Notes: generated by a model from the letters alone, not told the origin. A stretch of 64,000 bases of DNA from Anaerolineales bacterium (GCA_020060465.1 JAGVAD010000015.1:62001-126000), one strand, 5' to 3'; counted from the first letter of the stretch, positions 53,127 to 62,395 are shown. Numbers and translations are program-made.

Positions 53127-54896
53127 ATGATGATTAATGACCGTTGGTTAGGTCAGACGCTGGGGGGGAGATACAGAATAGAGGAACTGCTCGGTCAAGG
53201 TGGGATGTCATCGGTGTACCGCGCAGTTGACCCCAACCTGCGCCGCGTTGTAGCGGTCAAGATGATCCATCCGCATCTTTCCAATAACGAAGAGTTTGTG
53301 CGCCGTTTCGAGGAGGAGGCCTCCTCAGTGGCTCAACTTCGTCACCCTAACATTATCCAGGTTTATGATTTCAACCACGACCAGGGCCTCTATTATATGG
53401 TGATGGAGTTTGTGCTTGGCGAGACGCTGCAGCAACGTATGAAACGCTTGAGCGCCAATCAGCGCCGCTTGCCTTATAGCGAGATCATCCGTTACATCAT
53501 TGACGTTTGTGAGGCGGTTGACTATGCCCATAAGCGGCAGATGATCCATCGAGACATTAAACCGGCCAATATCATGTTAGATGTAAACGGCCACGCCATC
53601 TTGATGGATTTCGGAATTGCCAAGATCATCGGGGGGCATAAACATACGGCTACCGGGGCTGTGATTGGCACAGCTATGTATATGTCGCCGGAGCAGGTGC
53701 GCGGCGACCGTTTCGATCATCGCACAGATATCTACTCAATCGGGATTACGCTTTTTGAAATGGTGCATGGTCGTCCGCCCTTTGATGCGGACTCAACCAT
53801 GACTTTGATGATGAAACATCTCAATGAGCCGGTGCCAGATTTACGGCAACTGCAACCAGATGCGCCCGAGGATTTGATCCGAGTCATTGAGAAAGCCCTG
53901 GCGAAAGATCCAGCCGAACGTTATCAAAGCGCGGCGGAAATGTCCGCCGCTTTGCGGAAAGTGAACGCCAGCCTCCAGGGGCAAGCGCTGGCTGGCAATG
54001 CATCTGCAGGCATGGTGCAGGTTTACGCTTCCACCACTCCGCAGTCAGCGGCGATTGAATCGGCGGTTCGCCCTTTAATCGCCGCCGGAAACGGTCCCTC
54101 GGCTTCTGCCTCGGCGGAGACCAGCGCAGTCCAGAGCGGCGTATTGCCCGGCGCGCCGAGCGCTGGCGCGCTTGCAGAGCCATCCAGGCGGCGCAACTTG
54201 CTGATGGTGGGCGGCTGTGCACTGATCCTGGCGGCGTTGATCTGTTTCGTCGGCGGCGCAGCGTATTTGTTTAATCAGTTCTTTCCTGGCCTCAATACTC
54301 AGGCTACAGAAATGGCTTCGATTGCTACCCAAACTGCCGTCGCTCAAACACGCAGCGCCCTTTTCACTGCGGCGGTCGTTGGCATGGTCTCTCCGATACC
54401 GACTTTGACCCCCGCTGTGGCTGTGCAACAGGCATCGCCGACCTCAGCGCCGACGCGGACGCCGACCCTGGACGCGAATAAACCCACCCCTTTGCCGCCC
54501 GGATTTCCATTTGTGCAGATCATATCCGTGAAGCAAGAGGGCGATTTCTATCAGGTTGAATATGAAACCGTTGGGTTTATCGAGTCCTCGACCGGACGGC
54601 ATATTCACTTCTTTTTCAACAATATCAATCCCAATGATGCTGGCTTCCCAGGCCCGGGGCCATGGTTCATGCATACCGGCCCGCGACCTTTTATTGCGGC
54701 CACTCTTGCCGACCGCCCGCCGGATGCGACGCAAATCTGCGCTCTGGTAGCCGAAGTGAACCATGAAGTCATCCCGGACAGCGGCAACTGCCTGGATTTG
54801 CCGCCCATCGTTGTATCCGATGCGCTCACTCCTTCGCCAGGAGCGACGCAACCCACGCCGAAGCCAACCAAAGAGCGCCGCGAACCCGGCTATTAA
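53127..54896 (+). CDS. Membrane Ser/Thr protein kinase (PknB-type) with an extracellular domain
   Basis: A 589-residue Hanks-type kinase. The catalytic domain (about 15-275) has the glycine loop LGQGGMSSVY, lysine in VAVKMI, catalytic HRDIKPANIML, DFGIAKI and activation segment GTAMYMSPEQ. A single membrane helix lies at about 357-382. After a Thr/Pro linker, the extracellular region (about 455-570) has no PASTA repeats. It has a compact beta-rich domain with FIESSTGRHIHFFFNN, PGPWFMHTGPRPF and one cysteine pair (QICALV, GNCLDL). That domain presumably senses a ligand. ATGs at 53127 and 53130 are both possible. Confidence 0.9.
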   Translation: MMINDRWLGQTLGGRYRIEELLGQGGMSSVYRAVDPNLRRVVAVKMIHPHLSNNEEFVRRFEEEASSVAQLRHPNIIQVYDFNHDQGLYYMVMEFVLGETLQQRMKRLSANQRRLPYSEIIRYIIDVCEAVDYAHKRQMIHRDIKPANIMLDVNGHAILMDFGIAKIIGGHKHTATGAVIGTAMYMSPEQVRGDRFDHRTDIYSIGITLFEMVHGRPPFDADSTMTLMMKHLNEPVPDLRQLQPDAPEDLIRVIEKALAKDPAERYQSAAEMSAALRKVNASLQGQALAGNASAGMVQVYASTTPQSAAIESAVRPLIAAGNGPSASASAETSAVQSGVLPGAPSAGALAEPSRRRNLLMVGGCALILAALICFVGGAAYLFNQFFPGLNTQATEMASIATQTAVAQTRSALFTAAVVGMVSPIPTLTPAVAVQQASPTSAPTRTPTLDANKPTPLPPGFPFVQIISVKQEGDFYQVEYETVGFIESSTGRHIHFFFNNINPNDAGFPGPGPWFMHTGPRPFIAATLADRPPDATQICALVAEVNHEVIPDSGNCLDLPPIVVSDALTPSPGATQPTPKPTKERREPGY

Positions 54897-56092
54897 TCAT
54901 CGGCGCGGTTGCCGAGATTATTTTGCAGCGCCTCGCTCATCCGCTCCAGACCTTGCTGTAACAACGGGCGCGGGCAAGCGAAGTTCAAGCGCACAAACCC
55001 CTCTCCTCCGGGCCCGAATTTTTCTCCATCGTTCAAAGCCACTCGGGCTTTCTCCAGGAAAAACTGGTATGGCTTGATTGGTAGATTTGCTTGCCGACAA
55101 TCCAACCAGGCCAGGTAAGTCCCTTGTGGGTAACCAATGTGAACGCCGGGCAAATGTTGGCGGGCGAAATCCAGCAAATAATCCCGGTTGGCTTTCAGAT
55201 AAAGCAGCACTTCTTGCAGCCACTCCTCACCCTCTTGATAGGCAACCTGGCCGGCCAAGAGTCCAAAGATGTTCACCCAGGGTATGAGACTTCGTCCAGC
55301 AAACATATAGCGCTTGCGCAACTCCCGATTGGGAATAATGGCAAACGAGACCTGCAGTCCAGCCAGGTTATAGGTCTTACTGGGCGACATTAACGTAATC
55401 GTGTTTTGGGCAACCTCGTTATCCAATGTCGCGATGGGCGTATGGCGGCTTTCAGGATAGATCAGATCGCAATGTACCTCGTCCGCAACAATGGTCACGT
55501 TGTGTCGGAGACAGATTTCCGCCAGATGAGCCAGCTCTTCCGGTTGAAACACCTTGCCGACCGGGTTATGGGGATTGCACAGGATAAACAGGCGGGTTTC
55601 CGGCGTGATGCTGGCCTCGAATGCGTCCCAATCCACCGAGTATGAGCCGTCTGTGTTGCGGGTGAGCATCATCTTTTGGCCCTGAATGCCGGTCTCGTGG
55701 GCAGCGGCGAGGATCGGCGGATAGACAGGGGTCTGCACCAGGACGGCCTCATGCGAATGCGCCAGAGCCAGGCATGCCAGATGGAAACCTACCACCACGC
55801 TGGGAGCAAAGACGATTTCTTCTGGGGTAATTTGCCATTGATAATGTCGCGCCAGTCGCTCCATGATCATTTGTCGAAACTCGGAAAGTTGGTGAGACGT
55901 ATCATCATAGATGCTATCCGGGTAGCCAAAAACGCCGTGTTGAGCGCGGGCGACAAGCGCTCGAATGACCGGCTCTGGCGAGGGGAAGTCCATGTCGGCG
56001 ATCCACATGGGGATCACATCCGGGGCGTAAGCGTTCCATTTGACGCTATCGCTGGCGCGTCGATCAATGACCTGGTCGAAGTTATATTTCAT
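54893..56092 (-). CDS. MalY/PatB-type C-S lyase (class I/II aminotransferase fold)
   Basis: A 399-residue PLP enzyme. The N-terminus YNFDQVIDRRASDSVKWN and the IPMWIADMDFPSP block are diagnostic of MalY/PatB cystathionine beta-lyases. The PLP lysine is in LMSPSKTYNLAGLQ, and LCNPHNPVGKVF binds the cofactor. It cleaves cystathionine or cysteine to pyruvate, ammonia and a thiol; some members act as aminotransferases. The stop overlaps the kinase end by 4 bases, tail to tail. Confidence 0.93.
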   Translation of the reverse strand: MKYNFDQVIDRRASDSVKWNAYAPDVIPMWIADMDFPSPEPVIRALVARAQHGVFGYPDSIYDDTSHQLSEFRQMIMERLARHYQWQITPEEIVFAPSVVVGFHLACLALAHSHEAVLVQTPVYPPILAAAHETGIQGQKMMLTRNTDGSYSVDWDAFEASITPETRLFILCNPHNPVGKVFQPEELAHLAEICLRHNVTIVADEVHCDLIYPESRHTPIATLDNEVAQNTITLMSPSKTYNLAGLQVSFAIIPNRELRKRYMFAGRSLIPWVNIFGLLAGQVAYQEGEEWLQEVLLYLKANRDYLLDFARQHLPGVHIGYPQGTYLAWLDCRQANLPIKPYQFFLEKARVALNDGEKFGPGGEGFVRLNFACPRPLLQQGLERMSEALQNNLGNRADD

Positions 56093-56163
56093 AGATTGGG
56101 TTTCCTGGGGCGTGCAATAGGTTGTGTTTTAGATAAGGCTGATTATAGGGTTAAAATGACGAT

Positions 56164-57054
56164 ATGATCAAGGTCAAGAGGATTGTTGCTCTTTCCCTGA
56201 AATCCTTTAGAAGGCTGCTCTTCTCTTATCTGCTGATTTTCTTGGGAGCTGGGTGCATCGCCCCAACGCAGCAACCGCCGCCTCCTGCAGATACTGCTGT
56301 TTCGCTTATCACTTCTACATCAACCCATACTCTGGCGCCAGCGCCTACTCGCGCCGCTGCCATGCCCACTGAGGAACCTGCTCCGGTCCCGACATTGGAG
56401 ATCTGCCCGCCGCTGCCCGGTTACTCGCGTCAGAATCTGTTAGAAGCTATCAGCAACCCTTATCAACCACCGCGCTTGGGCAGCGACGACCCTCATCAAG
56501 GCGTAGATCTAGCGGTGACGCAAGACGGGATTGCGCTGGCGGGGAATCCGATCCAGGCGGCGCTGGTGGGTCGAGTAGCGATGATATTAAACGACCGCTT
56601 CCCATACGGGAATGCCGTTTTGATCGAGACGCCTCTGCGCTCACTACTTGCTCCAAACGATGATCTTCGTCTGGCAATCCCCACCCCGGCGCCGACGCTG
56701 CCTGCCCACCCTTCGCTCACCTGCCCGGCGGTCAAAACTACAGGCGGTCTGTCTCAACAAAATCGCTCACTCTATCTGCTCTATGCACATCTCTCGGAAA
56801 CAGCAGTGCTTCAGCCGGGGGATGCCGTGGCTTGCGGCGAATATCTGGGAAAAATTGGTCAGAGTGGGAACGCCCTCAACCCACACTTGCATCTGGAAGC
56901 GCGGGTGGGTCCCAGCGGGGCGCGGTTTTCCAGCATGGCGCATTACACCACCTCTGCAAGCGCAGAAGAAATGGGCAATTACTGTCTGTGGCGAGTGAGC
57001 AACCAATTTCAACTGGTCAATCCTCTGGATTTGCTGCGCCTGTTGCCTGATTGA
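56164..57054 (+). CDS. M23-family peptidase lipoprotein
   Basis: A 296-residue lipoprotein with lipobox LGAGC near residue 31 and a Thr/Pro linker. The M23 (LytM) zinc-peptidase domain has the first ligands in DDPHQGVDLAV and the last in NPHLHLEARVG, with YAHLSETAVLQPGD between. An insertion of about 60 residues (near 165-215) separates the halves. It cuts peptidoglycan cross-links. The stop TGA lies inside the left end of dispersed element A copy 4. Confidence 0.9.
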   Translation: MIKVKRIVALSLKSFRRLLFSYLLIFLGAGCIAPTQQPPPPADTAVSLITSTSTHTLAPAPTRAAAMPTEEPAPVPTLEICPPLPGYSRQNLLEAISNPYQPPRLGSDDPHQGVDLAVTQDGIALAGNPIQAALVGRVAMILNDRFPYGNAVLIETPLRSLLAPNDDLRLAIPTPAPTLPAHPSLTCPAVKTTGGLSQQNRSLYLLYAHLSETAVLQPGDAVACGEYLGKIGQSGNALNPHLHLEARVGPSGARFSSMAHYTTSASAEEMGNYCLWRVSNQFQLVNPLDLLRLLPD

Positions 57055-57147
57055 TATTCACCGAAATTGGTTCATCTCGTCGGCGCAAAACGTCCCGCAG
57101 GTTTCCGATCGCACAGGCTCGATTTTAGGGGAACCTGCGGAACGTTC
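57050..57147 (+). repeat. Dispersed element A, copy 4, supplying a stop codon
   Basis: ATTGATATTCACCGAAATTGG starts at 57050; bases 57052-57054 are the peptidase stop. The arms CGTCCCGCAGGTTTCCGATC and GGAACCTGCGGAACGTTCC pair. The TCAAT right end is absent. Confidence 0.75.
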
Positions 57148-57164
57148 CTTGAGAGAAAGTTGCC

Positions 57165-57232
57165 GCTCCAGTCTGCCGTAATGCGGGCTTTGCAAGCCGT
57201 GGCGTCGGTTTCCGACTGATGCCGGGCGAGCG
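57165..57232 (+). repeat. Dispersed repeat family B, copy 3
   Basis: TAATGCGGGCTTTGCAAGCC followed by GGCGTCGGTTTCCGACTGAT matches the copy at 13560-13627. It lies 18 bases after element A copy 4. Confidence 0.5.
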
Positions 57233-57312
57233 CCAACAACAACTTTTGAATACACATCCCAGGGTTGGCGAGGGCGCGCCCAACCATCACCAGCCGAAGT
57301 ATAATCAGCCCA

Positions 57313-58263
57313 ATGTTGACTTCATCCGAAGCGAAGCTGAATTTGGCGCGGGCGCGACAGCAGCGCCTGCAAGCTGACCTGATCTTGTTGACCGTGGCGT
57401 TGATTTGGGGCAGCGCGTTCGTTGTTCAACGTCTGGCGGCGGCGCAGGTGGGCGTTTACACCTTCAATGGCGCGCGCTTCTTATTGGCAGCGCTGGCGCT
57501 GACGCCGCTGGCGCGCCTTCGGCTATTCCATGTCTCAGGCGCAGCCGGCCTCCATCGGCGAACACTGCCTGGCGCGATCCTGGCTGGCTGCATTCTGGCA
57601 GCCGGAGCCGGTTTTCAACAGGCTGGCTTGAAAATCACCACCGCCGGCAACGCCGGTTTTATCACCGGACTATATGTGGTGTGGATCCCGATCTTTATGT
57701 CCGTTTTCTGGCGTCAAAAAATACGCCCGACGATCTGGATCGCTGCGCTCATGTCGGCTGGCGGTTTGTATCTGCTCAGCGCCAGCGGACCGTTGCGCCT
57801 GAACCGCGGCGATGCTTTGGAACTGGTCGGCGCGGTTTTTTGGGCGCTGCATGTCATTGTCACCGATCGCATGGTGAAACGGATGCATGTAGCGCATTTT
57901 GTCATCGCCCAGTACGCTGTGTGTGCGCTGATTAACCTGGTGATCGGCGCCTGGCTCGAACCCGGTGTTCTGCCACAAATTCTGGCTAACGGCTGGATGA
58001 TCGCTTACGCTGGCTTGCTCTCGGTGGGCGTGGGTTATACGCTACAAGCTGTGGGACAGCGGGTGGCGCCGCCGGCGGATGCGGCCATCATCCTGAGCAT
58101 GGAGGCGGTCTTTGCGGCAACCGCTGGTTGGTTTTTCTTGGGCGAAACGCTCACCCCGCTTCAAATGCTGGGGTGTGCAATCATGCTGGGCGGCATGTTG
58201 CTTTCACAATCGGCTTTGTGGAACGAACGATCCCTGGCAAATGAACGGCAGGATGCAACTTAA
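57313..58263 (+). CDS. EamA/DMT-family transporter
   Basis: A 316-residue ten-helix transporter of the drug/metabolite superfamily (LILLTVALIWGSAFVVQRLA, then GDALELVGAVFWALHVIVTDR opening the second half). Only about 30% similar by eye to the other EamA protein in the window. ATG 57313 is preceded by TATAAT at 57300-57305 and no RBS, so the mRNA may be leaderless. The LysM/M23 lipoprotein gene overlaps its end by 23 bases. Confidence 0.9.
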   Translation: MLTSSEAKLNLARARQQRLQADLILLTVALIWGSAFVVQRLAAAQVGVYTFNGARFLLAALALTPLARLRLFHVSGAAGLHRRTLPGAILAGCILAAGAGFQQAGLKITTAGNAGFITGLYVVWIPIFMSVFWRQKIRPTIWIAALMSAGGLYLLSASGPLRLNRGDALELVGAVFWALHVIVTDRMVKRMHVAHFVIAQYAVCALINLVIGAWLEPGVLPQILANGWMIAYAGLLSVGVGYTLQAVGQRVAPPADAAIILSMEAVFAATAGWFFLGETLTPLQMLGCAIMLGGMLLSQSALWNERSLANERQDAT

Positions 58264-59809
58264 GCGAAACCGCGCTCTGATTGGGTTCTGGGGCGGCTGG
58301 ATCATAATCAGCCTGGCGTGTAATTACCCCGCCCGCCTTGCTCCACCTACGCATCCGGCGGTTGAAGCTTTGCGTCAGACGCTGAATGCAGCCGCTTTAA
58401 CCAAGCAGCCAGAGAACAATGCCACACAATCGGCGACGGCGGGCGCGCTTTTGCCCCCAGGAACTATGCCGCAACCGCTCGTTGAATCTGGCCGCATGGT
58501 TATAGAAGGCGAAATTGCGCGTTATATCGCCCGCTCCGGCGACACGTTACCGGCGCTGGCGAGCCGATTTGGCGTGGATGCGGCCAGCATTCGCTCCGAT
58601 CAGCCGATCCCCTCCAGTGGATTGATCCCTGAGGGGCAGGTATTGTTCATTCCCTATACCCTGAGCGGTGTAACGCCCCAGCCCGCATTGATGCCAGACA
58701 GCGAAGTCATTGAGTCGCCCTCCACGGTGGATTTCGCCCCGGTTGATTTTATAAACCAGGCAGGCGGTTACCTTGCGTCTTACCACGAACTAGTCAATGG
58801 GCAAACCCTGAGCGGCGCGCAGATCATCCAGCGAGTGGCGCGCGAGTCGTCCCTCAATCCACGCCTGTTGCTGGCTCTGCTTGAATTTCGCTCTGGATGG
58901 GTCACTCAAAACCAGCCGCCGACGAGCAGTGAGACCTACCCCCTCGGATTTCGCATCCCGGCCTGGCAAGGGCTGTACCGCGAAATGGTCATAGCAGCCA
59001 CGCATCTCAATGCTGGCTATTATGGCTGGCGCAGTGGATCGCTTATCGAGATTCAATTCGGCGATGGGCGCAGGTTGCGCCTTAGCCCCGAACAAAATGC
59101 TGGAACAACTGCCTTACAAAATCTTTTCGCCAAACTCTCTCCTTCGGAGGCAAGCTGGCGCGAGGGGCTCTATGGAGCGCAAAACTTTTCCATGTTGCAC
59201 CAACGCATGTTTGGCGACGCCTGGTCGCGTGCAGCTTCTTTTGAGCCCTTATTCCCGCCTGGGGTGACGCAGCCGGTGCTCGAATTGCCGTTTCCGCCGG
59301 GAGAGCGATGGAGCTTCACCGGTGGGCCTCACCCTTCCTGGAAGACAGGCAGCCCGCGCGGAGCGATTGATTTTGCCCCGGTCACTGGCGAGCCGCGCTG
59401 CGCCGTTTCGCGCGCCTGGGTCACCGCCTCAGCCCCTGGAATTACGACCCGCTCAGAACGCAACGTTGTGGCGTTAGACCTGGATGGGGACGGTTATGAG
59501 CAAACCGGCTGGGTATTGATTTACCTGCACATCGCAGATTTGGAGCGCGTGGCAGCAGGGCAGTGGCTGGCGCAAGATGAGCGCATCGGGCATCCCTCTT
59601 GCGAAGGCGGTACAACGACCGGGACGCATGTACATATAGCGCGAAAATATAACGGCGAGTGGATTGCCGCCGATGGGCCGCTGCCCTTTCTCCTGAGCGG
59701 ATGGCAGGTGTTTGCAGATGAACGCGACTATTTGGGGGAAATGCGCCGCGATGAGCAAGTGGTGGTCGCCAGTCCGGTTGGGCCGCGCACTTCGATCATC
59801 GTTCGCTGA
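58241..59809 (+). CDS. LysM and M23 peptidase lipoprotein
   Basis: A 522-residue lipoprotein with lipobox SLAC near residue 26. A LysM-like module lies at about 90-140 (YIARSGDTLPALASRFGVDAAS). A long middle region (about 170-350, TLSGAQIIQRVARESSLNPRLLLALLEF) resembles lytic-transglycosylase-type helices. A C-terminal M23 domain carries PHPSWKTGSPRGAIDFAPV and GTHVHIARKYNG. It would bind and cut peptidoglycan. ATGs at 58241 and 58253 both overlap the EamA gene; neither has a strong RBS. Confidence 0.88.
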   Translation: MNGRMQLKRNRALIGFWGGWIIISLACNYPARLAPPTHPAVEALRQTLNAAALTKQPENNATQSATAGALLPPGTMPQPLVESGRMVIEGEIARYIARSGDTLPALASRFGVDAASIRSDQPIPSSGLIPEGQVLFIPYTLSGVTPQPALMPDSEVIESPSTVDFAPVDFINQAGGYLASYHELVNGQTLSGAQIIQRVARESSLNPRLLLALLEFRSGWVTQNQPPTSSETYPLGFRIPAWQGLYREMVIAATHLNAGYYGWRSGSLIEIQFGDGRRLRLSPEQNAGTTALQNLFAKLSPSEASWREGLYGAQNFSMLHQRMFGDAWSRAASFEPLFPPGVTQPVLELPFPPGERWSFTGGPHPSWKTGSPRGAIDFAPVTGEPRCAVSRAWVTASAPGITTRSERNVVALDLDGDGYEQTGWVLIYLHIADLERVAAGQWLAQDERIGHPSCEGGTTTGTHVHIARKYNGEWIAADGPLPFLLSGWQVFADERDYLGEMRRDEQVVVASPVGPRTSIIVR

Positions 59810-61040
59810 CGCGCATCGAATTCGAGTCCACCGCGTTTGAAGCGCGCCGATCAACCAGTTGAAGCAATGTCCAGGCGAACTGCAGCGTGTTCTCCAGATC
59901 TCGTTCGCGGATCGTCTCCAGCGTATCGGTCATGCGGTGCCAATGCGAGACAATCCCCGACCTGGGCGCGGGAACCGTGCATACAGTCAGCGCCATCAGG
60001 CCGCGTTTGGTGGCTTGCAAAGCGTCGGTGTAAGCCAGGCCGACCCCTTCAACGATTTCTATCTCAGGCAAAGCATGTTTCGCCTGGCGCGCCAGCTCAA
60101 GGGCGCGGGGATGCGTCTTGTGTTTGAAGATCAAGCCGTCCGCGGTCAGATATTTCAAACCGCCGAGACCAACTTCGTCCAGGATAATGTACGTTGTATC
60201 TTTACCAAGCTTTAGAGCATTTTTATCCAAATAAGCGGCGATTCCCCAATCGCCCACCTCTTCGCATCCGGTAAAAGCCAGATGAATCTCGGTGTGTTTC
60301 AGAGGCAGGCGTCGCAACCGCTGCGCCAAAGCCAACGCCGCCCCCACGCCTGTAGCGTTGTCGTTCGCCCCTGGCGAATATGGAGTGAAATCGGCGTGCA
60401 GACACATCGCCAGGCCAAACAATTGCACCGGCAGCAAAACCAAAGACACCCAGCGCGCGCTCATCCACCCCTGGTATATGCTCAGCCCCAATGCCGCTGC
60501 GCCAACGATCATGCTCAGAAAAGAAAGGCTGACCAGGGCAGTAAACGCCGCATACCAGGCCTCGGACGAATAAAAGATCGGCGTGCGATGAGTGTCCAAA
60601 TGAGCGCATAGAACGATGCGCGCTCGAACATCGCTCTTGGCAGGGATCACTCCACAAACGTTTTGGCTCTCTTTGCGGGAAAGCGCCCAGCGCGTCCAAC
60701 TGGGAGCGAATTCGGTCTCAGCCAGAAAGCCCCACACGCCCGCCAGATTGAGCAGCATCGCCAACGTCCTCTCTCCCTGTCTGTCGGATAACAGCACAAT
60801 CAGCAAGCCGGTCAACGCGGCGGCGAAGGAGAGCGCATAGCCCCAATATGTGGAAGGGATGGCAGTGAAAGGTTCGACGCATATCTCTTTCACTCCGATC
60901 TGCTGCATTTGCTCGGCGGTGTATTCGCCCGCCCGGCGCTCCTGCACAGTACAGCTTCCTCGCCCGCCAATTGTCTGAGATAAGTAGCGGACATGTTGCA
61001 GCGCTTGTTGGACATCTTCAGAAAAGCTGGCGGATGGCAT
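59796..61040 (-). CDS. M28-family metallopeptidase with membrane helices
   Basis: A 414-residue di-zinc aminopeptidase-like protein. Metal ligands are readable: His in LCAHLDTH, Asp in GANDNATGVGAAL, Glu pair in TGCEEVGDWG, Asp in IILDEVGLGG and His in VSHWHRMTD. Hydrophobic helices at about 75-110 and a pair at about 185-230 insert before and within the domain, suggesting a membrane-bound form. It overlaps the convergent M23 gene by 14 bases. Confidence 0.88.
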   Translation of the reverse strand: MPSASFSEDVQQALQHVRYLSQTIGGRGSCTVQERRAGEYTAEQMQQIGVKEICVEPFTAIPSTYWGYALSFAAALTGLLIVLLSDRQGERTLAMLLNLAGVWGFLAETEFAPSWTRWALSRKESQNVCGVIPAKSDVRARIVLCAHLDTHRTPIFYSSEAWYAAFTALVSLSFLSMIVGAAALGLSIYQGWMSARWVSLVLLPVQLFGLAMCLHADFTPYSPGANDNATGVGAALALAQRLRRLPLKHTEIHLAFTGCEEVGDWGIAAYLDKNALKLGKDTTYIILDEVGLGGLKYLTADGLIFKHKTHPRALELARQAKHALPEIEIVEGVGLAYTDALQATKRGLMALTVCTVPAPRSGIVSHWHRMTDTLETIRERDLENTLQFAWTLLQLVDRRASNAVDSNSMRVSER

Positions 61041-61145
61041 GATAGAACGCCTCTTGTTGATCGAACGTCTGGCGAAACAGGATGATAAATCGAACGTCGC
61101 ACGATTGCGAGCGCAGATGCACAGGAGATTCTCAGATGGTTTGCA

Positions 61146-61191
61146 AGGTGATCACCTCCTGGGCGTGGGTGAAGATGCGCTCAATTATAAT
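61146..61191 (+). promoter_or_regulatory. Threonine synthase promoter region with a 12-bp palindrome
   Basis: AGGTGATCACCT (61146-61157) is a perfect palindrome. TATAAT follows at 61186-61191, and no good -35 box is present at the usual distance, so an activator bound at the palindrome is conceivable. The mRNA leader is only about 15 bases and ends in AGGAGG. Confidence 0.5.
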
Positions 61192-61212
61192 TGGATTTTA
61201 TCAGGAGGCTCG

Positions 61213-62277
61213 ATGACCCACACAGGTGTTTACACTCATTACCGAAGTCTTTTAGATATTCCCCCTTATAGCCAGGAGATAACCTTGCTGGAGGGAAATA
61301 CGCCGCTCATCCCCATGCCGCGCCTGGCGCAGCAATTGGGCGGAGGGTTTGAATTATGGGTGAAGTTTGAAGGAACGAATCCAACCGGCTCCTTCAAAGA
61401 CCGCGGCATGACGATAGCCATTGGCGAGGCGCTTGGGCGTGGCGCTCGCGCGGTGATCTGCGCATCCACGGGCAATACGGCTGCTTCTGCAGCGGCTTAC
61501 GCCGCCCGCGCTGGTATGCGCGCCATCGTGCTGATCCCACAAGGGAAAGTGGCCGCGGGCAAGTTGGCTGGCGCGGCAGCCTACGGCGCTCAGGTGGTGC
61601 AAATTGACGGCTCTTTCGACGATGCGTTAGCGATGGTGGTTCAAATCACACAAAAACATCCCATCGCGTTGGTCAACTCGCTAAATCCCTATCGGTTGGA
61701 GGGGCAAAAGACAGCCGCTTTCGAAATCTGCGACACGCTGGGCGCTGCCCCCGATTGGTTATGCCTGCCGGTGGGAAACGCCGGAAACATCACCGCCTAT
61801 TGGATGGGCTTTCAACAGTACCATCGAATCAACGAAACTGGTTTGCCGCATTTGCTGGGGGTGCAGGCAAACGGAGCAGCGCCTCTGGTGATTGGTCGTC
61901 CGGTGGAACATCCTGAGACTCTGGCGACCGCCATCCGCATTGGCCGCCCGGCGCGCGGCGAGCAGGCATTGCAAGCCATAGAAGAATCCGGCGGGCGCAT
62001 GATCGCTGTGAGTGATGACGAAATCCTGGCAATGCAGCGTGCCCTGGCGCAAGAGGGGGTGTGGGTGGAGCCGGCTTCTGCGGCGGGTCTGGCCGGGCTG
62101 GCTGCAGAGATTCGCGCGAAGCGGCTGAACGTGCGCGGTCAGCGCGTGGCGGCGGTTTGCACCGGGCATGGTTTGAAGGATCCCGAGATCATCAGCCGCG
62201 CCTTTCCTGCGCCGCGGTTGCTCCCAGCGAGGCTGGATGCCCTGGAAGAGTTGCTCCTCGCCGGGCAGGATGATTGA
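61213..62277 (+). CDS. thrC: Threonine synthase
   Basis: Converts O-phosphohomoserine to threonine, the last step of the pathway begun by aspartate kinase. The 354-residue PLP enzyme has TLLEGNTPLIPM, the PLP lysine in NPTGSFKDRGM, the phosphate loop PVGNAGNITAYWMGF and VEPASAAGLAG. ATG 61213 follows AGGAGG at 61203-61208; the longer frame from 61039 is not conserved in the family. The stop TGA lies inside the left end of element A copy 5. Confidence 0.94.
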   Translation: MTHTGVYTHYRSLLDIPPYSQEITLLEGNTPLIPMPRLAQQLGGGFELWVKFEGTNPTGSFKDRGMTIAIGEALGRGARAVICASTGNTAASAAAYAARAGMRAIVLIPQGKVAAGKLAGAAAYGAQVVQIDGSFDDALAMVVQITQKHPIALVNSLNPYRLEGQKTAAFEICDTLGAAPDWLCLPVGNAGNITAYWMGFQQYHRINETGLPHLLGVQANGAAPLVIGRPVEHPETLATAIRIGRPARGEQALQAIEESGGRMIAVSDDEILAMQRALAQEGVWVEPASAAGLAGLAAEIRAKRLNVRGQRVAAVCTGHGLKDPEIISRAFPAPRLLPARLDALEELLLAGQDD

Positions 62278-62395
62278 TATTCACCGAAATTGGTTTATCA
62301 CGTTGGCGCAAAACGTCCTGCAGGTTGCCCTAAAAACAAGCCTGTGTGATCAGAAACCTGCGGGACGATCATAACCGAATGATCTGAAGGTCAAT
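62273..62395 (+). repeat. Dispersed element A, copy 5 (complete, 123 bp), supplying stop codons to both flanking genes
   Basis: Ends are ATTGA (62273-62277) and TCAAT (62391-62395). Left ATTGATATTCACC and right-end complement ATTGACCTTCAGATC are imperfect terminal inverted repeats. Inside, CGTCCTGCAGGTTGCCC pairs with AAACCTGCGGGACG. Bases 62275-62277 are the threonine synthase stop; 62391-62393 read on the minus strand are the stop of the phosphatase gene. No ORF is inside. Confidence 0.8.
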
